Source: Tragulus kanchil
Taxonomy: Eukaryota > Chordata > Mammalia > Artiodactyla > Tragulidae
Length of the DNA: 64,000 bases
Assembly (NCBI GenBank): GCA_022376925.1
Contig: JAIOJX010000006.1
Coordinates: 56,329,658-56,393,657 of the forward strand
Direction of reading: 5' to 3'
In this document: positions 59,101 through 64,000 of the stretch, one piece after another
Numbering within the stretch: the first letter of the stretch is position 1
How the letters are laid out: each line of letters opens with the position of its first letter
Translations under genes and position numbers: made by a program
The notes under the pieces: model-generated
Databases searched by the model: none
The model's input: the letters and a program-made list of their open reading frames with translations, nothing else
What the model was told of the DNA's origin: nothing

Positions 59101-60590
59101 TTTTTGAGGTTGCACCCAGGTAATGAACTTTGAATTCTTTTGTTGACTATGACTACTACTTCATTTCTTCTAAGGGATTCTTGCCCACAGTAGCAGATAT
59201 AATGGTCATCTTAATTAAATTCACCCATTCCTGTGCATTTTAATTCATTGATTCCTAAAGTGTCAGCATTCATTCTTACCACCTCTTGTTTAATGATTTC
59301 CAGTTTATCTTGATTCATAGACCTAACATTCCAGCTTTCAATGCAGTATCGTTCTTTGCAGCATCAGGCTTTACTTTCACTACCAGACATATCCACAACT
59401 GGGTGTTGTTTCTGCTTTGTCTTAGCCTTTTTTTTCCTTCTGGAACTATTTCATCACTCTTCTTCAGTAGCATATTGGGCACCTACCAATCTGGGGAGCT
59501 TATTTTTCAGTGTCATACCTTTTCTTTTCTTATGATCCTATGCATTCATGTGGTATCAGTTGTGGTGTGTCCTTTAATTTCTAATTTTGAACATTTTTTT
59601 CCTACTTGGTCTAACTAATGGCTTGTCAATTTTGTTTTTCTTTTTGTAAAAAATCAGCCCACACTTTTGTTAATATTTTCTATTCCATTTCTATTCTTCA
59701 TTTCATTTATTTCCAGCTTGATCTTCCTGATGATTTGATCACATTATCATTATATAGTGACCTTCTTTGTGTCTTATAATTTTTCACTTAAAATCTGTTT
59801 TGTCTGATATAAACAGAAATACACCTGCTTCCTTTCAGTCTCCTCTTGCAAGGAAAATCTTTTTTCATCACATCACTTTGAGTCTATGTGAGTCCTTAAA
59901 TCTGAAGTGAATCTCTTATAGGCAGTATGTAGTGGTTGTTGTTTTTTGATTTTTAAAATCCATTTAGTTACTCTGTGACTTTAGTTGATAAATTCAGTCT
60001 ATTTACATTTAGAATAATTATTAAGCTGTAGATACTGTCATATTAATTGCTACTGGCACTCTTCTAATTTAGTTATTTCTTTTTTTTTTTTTTTTCATTT
60101 CTGGTTATCCTTATAAATTGACTGGTTTGCCTTGGAAACAAACTGAGATCATCCTGTCATTTTTGAGGTTGCACCCAGGTAATGAACTTTGAATTCTTTT
60201 GTTGACTATGACTACTACTTCATTTCTTCTAAGGGATTCTTGCCCACAGTAGCAGATATAATGGTCATCTTAATTAAATTCACCCATTCCTGTGCATTTT
60301 AATTCATTGATTCCTAAAGTGTCAGCATTCATTCTTACCACCTCTTGTTTAATGATTTCCAGTTTATCTTGATTCATAGACCTAACATTCCAGCTTTCAA
60401 TGCAGTATTGTTCTTTGCAGCATCAGGCTTTACTTTCACTACCAGACATATCCACAACTGGGTGTTGTTTCTGCTTTGTCTTAGCCTTTTTTTTCCTTCT
60501 GGAACTATTTCATCACTCTTCTTCAGTAGCATATTGGGCACCTACCAATCTGGGGAGCTTATTTTTCAGTGTCATACCTTTTTCTTTTTC
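58467..60590 (+). repeat. Tandem duplication D18 (period about 1059-1060)
   Basis: Copy 1 is 58,467-59,526 and copy 2 is 59,527-60,590. Differences are gtgtccccttt versus gtgtccttt, T-run lengths and one C to T (cagtatcg versus cagtattg). The unit spans the L1/BovB boundary. Confidence 0.95.
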
Positions 60591-60739
60591 ATACTGTTCA
60601 TGGGATTCTCAAGGCAAGAATACTGAAGTGGTTTGCCATTCCCTACTCCTGTGGACCATGTTTTGTCAGAACTCTTTTCCATGACCCGTCTGTCTTGGGT
60701 GGCCTTACACGGCATGACTCATGGTTTCATTGAGCTATG
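59105..60739 (-). mobile_element. BovB 5' region, antisense, inflated by D18
   Basis: Complement of the BovB endonuclease half: 'gaggttgcacccaggtaatg', 'cacccattcctgtgcatttt', 'ccagctttcaatgcagtat', then 'gttcatgggattctcaagg' and 'gacccgtctgtcttgggtg' toward the 5' end. Broken codons throughout. It is joined on the right by a Bov-tA. Confidence 0.8.
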
Positions 60740-60912
60740 GTTTATAGCCCACTAGGCTCCTTTGCCCATGGGAATCTCCAGGCAAGAATATGGAATGGGT
60801 TGCCATTTTCTCCTCCAGGGGATCTTTCCAACCCAGGGGTGGGATCCATATCCCTATGCCTCCTGCATTGACAAGTGGATTCTTTACCACTAGTATCACC
60901 TGGGAAGCTAAT
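60740..60912 (-). mobile_element. Bov-tA SINE, minus strand
   Basis: 'cccactaggctcctttgccc', 'caggcaagaatatggaatgg' and 'gattctttaccactagtat' are the complement of the Bov-tA body and head. Confidence 0.85.
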
Positions 60913-61117
60913 TTTAGGTTAAATGCCTTTCTGAAAACTGAGTTGTGATCAAAGCTCATTCCTAGAGCTTTCTAACTCATTGTCACATTTGTGTAATACA
61001 TATACTTTCCATAATTTCTATAGAATATCAGCAAATATACTTGGATCATAAGTTCAAGCATGTTTTCAACTACAATAATAATGTAAGTAATATCTTTACT
61101 CTTAAAAGGGTGACTAT
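60913..61117. other. Short intergenic gap
   Basis: No recognised feature up to the L1 5' UTR. Confidence 0.4.
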
Positions 61118-64000
61118 GGGGGCGCCCAAGATGACGGAGGAATGAGAGGAGGATTTCACCAGCTCCTCAACAGAATCACTAGGAAATAAATGAAACAACA
61201 CCTACAAAACAGGTTTTAGATGACAAAAGTAGTCCTCAGTTCTACAAGGGGTGGGCTGTGCTCCCTGGAATGAGGGAGGCAAAGACCAGAGACACAGAAA
61301 GAGGGAAAAGTAAAGACAAAAGATTGCTTCTTCTTTGAGGGAGGGAGGGAGGAGAGAGAGAACCGGGAAAAGGCACCCACCCAGTAATGGCCCACACAAG
61401 GGAGGCTAAGAACAGCAGAATACTTAGAGGAGTTAGATTATACTCTCAGGCCATAAACACCCCACAGAAGGAACGCGAGCAGCATGAGCATTCCCGGAGC
61501 TCTCATCCCCCAGCTCCCACATCAGATGAGGCCAGAAGAGCACTGGAAATTGCACCAGAAAAGAAAGCTGTGTTCAGTGTGAGAATCCTGTGACAGGGAC
61601 ACCAGGCGGTCAGCTGAGAGAGAATGCTAGTAGGGCATGGGAGATGGAACAGGGAAATCTCCCATGGGTCAAAGTCCAGCAGCTTGGCTCAAGCCAGACG
61701 GGGCAGTTCCTGCCCAAAATCAGGGCAAAGAGTGGTGCTAAGTCTCACTGCCGGGAGTGCTGGAACAGGCACGCAGGACAGCTAGGACAAGCCTGCTCAG
61801 CCCCATAAATGGAAGGGCTGCAACAAGGATGCCGGGCATATGGGAGGAGACTCACTCAGTCCTGCCAGTGGCAGAGCTGTGACAGGAACACCAGGAGGAC
61901 AGCTGAGATAGAAGGCTTCCAGGGTGTACACAATAAAACCAGGGAACCTCTGCCTGATGGGTTGGGGAGCACCCACTGTGCCCCCAGCCAGCATCAGGGA
62001 TAGAGAGCAGAGCTCAGATCCAATGACTTCAGGGCCATGACAGCAGCTTTCGAGCAGAGAATTGCCAGGAGAAAAACAGACACACTGTGGAGAAAGCAGA
62101 GCAACTGGTTCTACAAGGGCCCTACCTACAAACTTGAAACCTGGCCATCACTGAAATTTAAGACATAAGCAGTCACACTGCCCCCACACTCGGCCCCCAC
62201 CAGGACAGACTAGGGAAATCTGGGACAGCATCAAGAGCAAACTGGCGGAAGATTCACATGCAGATGAGAAGATAGGAACAAGGGACAGTATTTTTTTTAA
62301 CCACAATTTCCTCTCTCTAACTGTAAAATCTTTTTGTATCTACTACTATCCTCTCTATAAATATTTCCTTCCTTGCTGTCTCTACTGTTCCCCTCCAGCT
62401 GTACTAAACTTTATTACATACAAATCTTTGTTATCTAACCCTATATAATCCTTGCAACATGATTGTATTCCTTCTCATTACCTATCCACTCTCATCCTTC
62501 TCACTCCCAACACATGCCTTAGTTAAAAACTGCTTTGATTGCAAAATTCCCAGCTGGGATTTTGCTCTACATCTGTTTTTCCAGGCTGTTTTTTAATTAG
62601 TTTAGATCTCAATGGTCAGGTACAAACTTTGATTGTGTCATTTGCCAGAACAATTTCCTGTACTTTATCCCTTTAAGATGTTTTATTCTTGCTTATTTAC
62701 GTGTATATATGCTTTTTCATTATTTTAGACAATATTTGCATGATTTTTGACTGCTGTCTACCAGCAGTTCACCTTTTGTCCCTATATGCTTATATTTGAA
62801 CTAATGCCACTGAACACCATAGCAAACCAGACACAGAGCCTACACTCCCTGGTCAGAGATCAAACCAAGGATCCTCAGAGTGGAAGCCCTGACTCCAAGA
62901 CCCTACACTATCAAAGCAGCTGAAAAGGGGAACCCGGGCAAATATGGGAGGAGACTCACTCAGTCCTGCCAGTGGCAGAGCTGTGACAGGAACACCAGGA
63001 GGACAGCTGAGATAGAAGGCTTCCAGGGTGTACACAATAAAACCAGGGAACCTCTGCCTGATGGGTTGGGGAGCACCCACTGTGCCCCCAGCCAGCATCA
63101 GGGATAGAGAGCAGAGCTCAGATCCAATGACTTCAGGGCCATGACAGCAGCTTTCGAGCAGAGAATTGCCAGGAGAAAAACAGACACACTGTGGAGAAAG
63201 CAGAGCAACTGGTTCTACAAGGGCCCTACCTACAAACTTGAAACCTGGCCATCACTGAAATTTAAGACATAAGCAGTCACACTGCCCCCACACTCGGCCC
63301 CCACCAGGACAGACTAGGGAAATCTGGGACAGCATCAAGAGCAAACTGGCGGAAGATTCACATGCAGATGAGAAGATAGGAACAAGGGACAGTATTTTTT
63401 TTTTTAACCACAATTTCCTCTCTCTAACTGTAAAATCTTTTTGTATCTACTACTATCCTCTCTATAAATATTTCCTTCCTTGCTGTCTCTACTGTTCCCC
63501 TCCAGCTGTACTAAACTTTATTACATACAAATCTTTGTTATCTAACCCTATATAATCCTTGCAACATGATTGTATTCCTTCTCATTACCTATCCACTCTC
63601 ATCCTTCTCACTCCCAACACATGCCTTAGTTAAAAACTGCTTTGATTGCAAAATTCCCAGCTGGGATTTTGCTCTACATCTGTTTTTCCAGGCTGTTTTT
63701 TAATTAGTTTAGATCTCAATGGTCAGGTACAAACTTTGATTGTGTCATTTGCCAGAACAATTTCCTGTACTTTATCCCTTTAAGATGTTTCATTCTTGCT
63801 TATTTACGTGTATATATGCTTTTTCATTATTTTAGACAATATTTGCATGATTTTTGACTGCTGTCTACCAGCAGTTCACCTTTTGTCCCTATATGCTTAT
63901 ATTTGAACTAATGCCACTGAACACCATAGCAAACCAGACACAGAGCCTACACTCCCTGGTCAGAGATCAAACCAAGGATCCTCAGAGTGGAAGCCCTGAC
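61118..64000 (+). mobile_element. L1 5' UTR, running off the window end, inflated by D19
   Basis: Starts 'gggggcgcccaagatgacgg' and 'ggaatgagaggaggatttca', the typical start of a mammalian L1 5' UTR with its YY1-like 'aagatg' box. It continues through GC-rich sequence and a pyrimidine-rich part ('ctacatctgtttttccagg'). The sequence 'atcctcagagtggaagccct' near 62,869 and 63,972 is typical of the later 5' UTR. ORF1 would lie beyond 64,000. No stops can be judged in the UTR, so completeness is unknown. Confidence 0.7.
61838..64000 (+). repeat. Tandem duplication D19 (period 1104), cut by the window end
   Basis: Copy 1 is 61,838-62,941 and copy 2 is 62,942 to at least 64,000. Differences are a T-run length (8 versus 10 T near 62,290/63,394) and gatgttttatt versus gatgtttcatt. 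The switch is at 'gggcaaatatgggagg' where copy 1 starts at 'gggcatatgggagg'. Confidence 0.9.

Noticed and set aside
927..64000. The regular 1.1-kb duplications as a new satellite or amplification system
   Set aside because: The units share no common sequence with each other; only the period is shared. A satellite or programmed amplification would repeat one unit, and the noisy joins point to assembly.

Overview
This window is nuclear DNA from a ruminant. It carries BovB (RTE) LINEs, Bov-tA tRNA-derived SINEs, CHR-type SINEs, L1 with ruminant-style 3' ends, and remnants of an olfactory receptor (OR) cluster. I see no intact protein-coding gene, no tRNA or rRNA gene and no CRISPR array. The species cannot be fixed from sequence alone.

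The dominant signal is structural. Nineteen head-to-tail duplications with periods of about 1.06-1.25 kb are spread over the whole window. Copies are nearly identical, and most differences are homopolymer indels. The second copies add up to about 21-22 kb, roughly a third of the window. Boundaries ignore element limits, both copies carry the same old pseudogene lesions, and several first copies end in what looks like a degraded version of the sequence that follows the second copy. The simplest reading is that overlapping assembly pieces (mostly 2-4 kb, overlap about 1.1 kb) were joined end to end without collapsing the overlaps. The de-duplicated locus would be about 42 kb.

Layout: 1-6.5 kb is intergenic DNA with Bov-tA copies. 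6.75-7.7 kb is an OR5P-like pseudogene on the plus strand, whose 3' part is repeated at 8.5 kb. 7.9-10.2 kb holds a possible minus-strand retroviral LTR with a little internal sequence. 10.2-13.6 kb has L1 and BovB pieces with a nested CHR-type SINE. 13.6-19.4 kb has no gene and contains old repeats. 19.6-31.1 kb is a nested stack: an old L1 split by a BovB element and by a younger L1, with likely target-site duplications. 31-32.2 kb is a SINE/L1 mosaic. 33.5-37.8 kb is an antisense old L1. 38-44 kb is mostly unrecognised with MIR/L2 traces. 44.9-48.3 kb is a family-10-like OR pseudogene split by two L1 insertions. 48.5-49.1 kb may be an LTR. 49.7-50.1 kb is a young-looking CHR-type SINE with a clean 19-base target duplication. 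51.0-51.9 kb is an OR5P-like pseudogene on the minus strand, partly repeated at 52.7-53.1 kb. 55-57.3 kb is an old L1 5' region. 57.5-57.9 kb is another CHR-type SINE. 57.9-60.7 kb is antisense L1 and BovB. 61.1 kb to the end looks like an L1 5' UTR running off the window.

Nothing here works as a pathway. The three OR loci are dead. The mix of OR5P-like and OR10-like receptors resembles the mammalian cluster that is at 11p15.4 in human, which is an inference from receptor families only.
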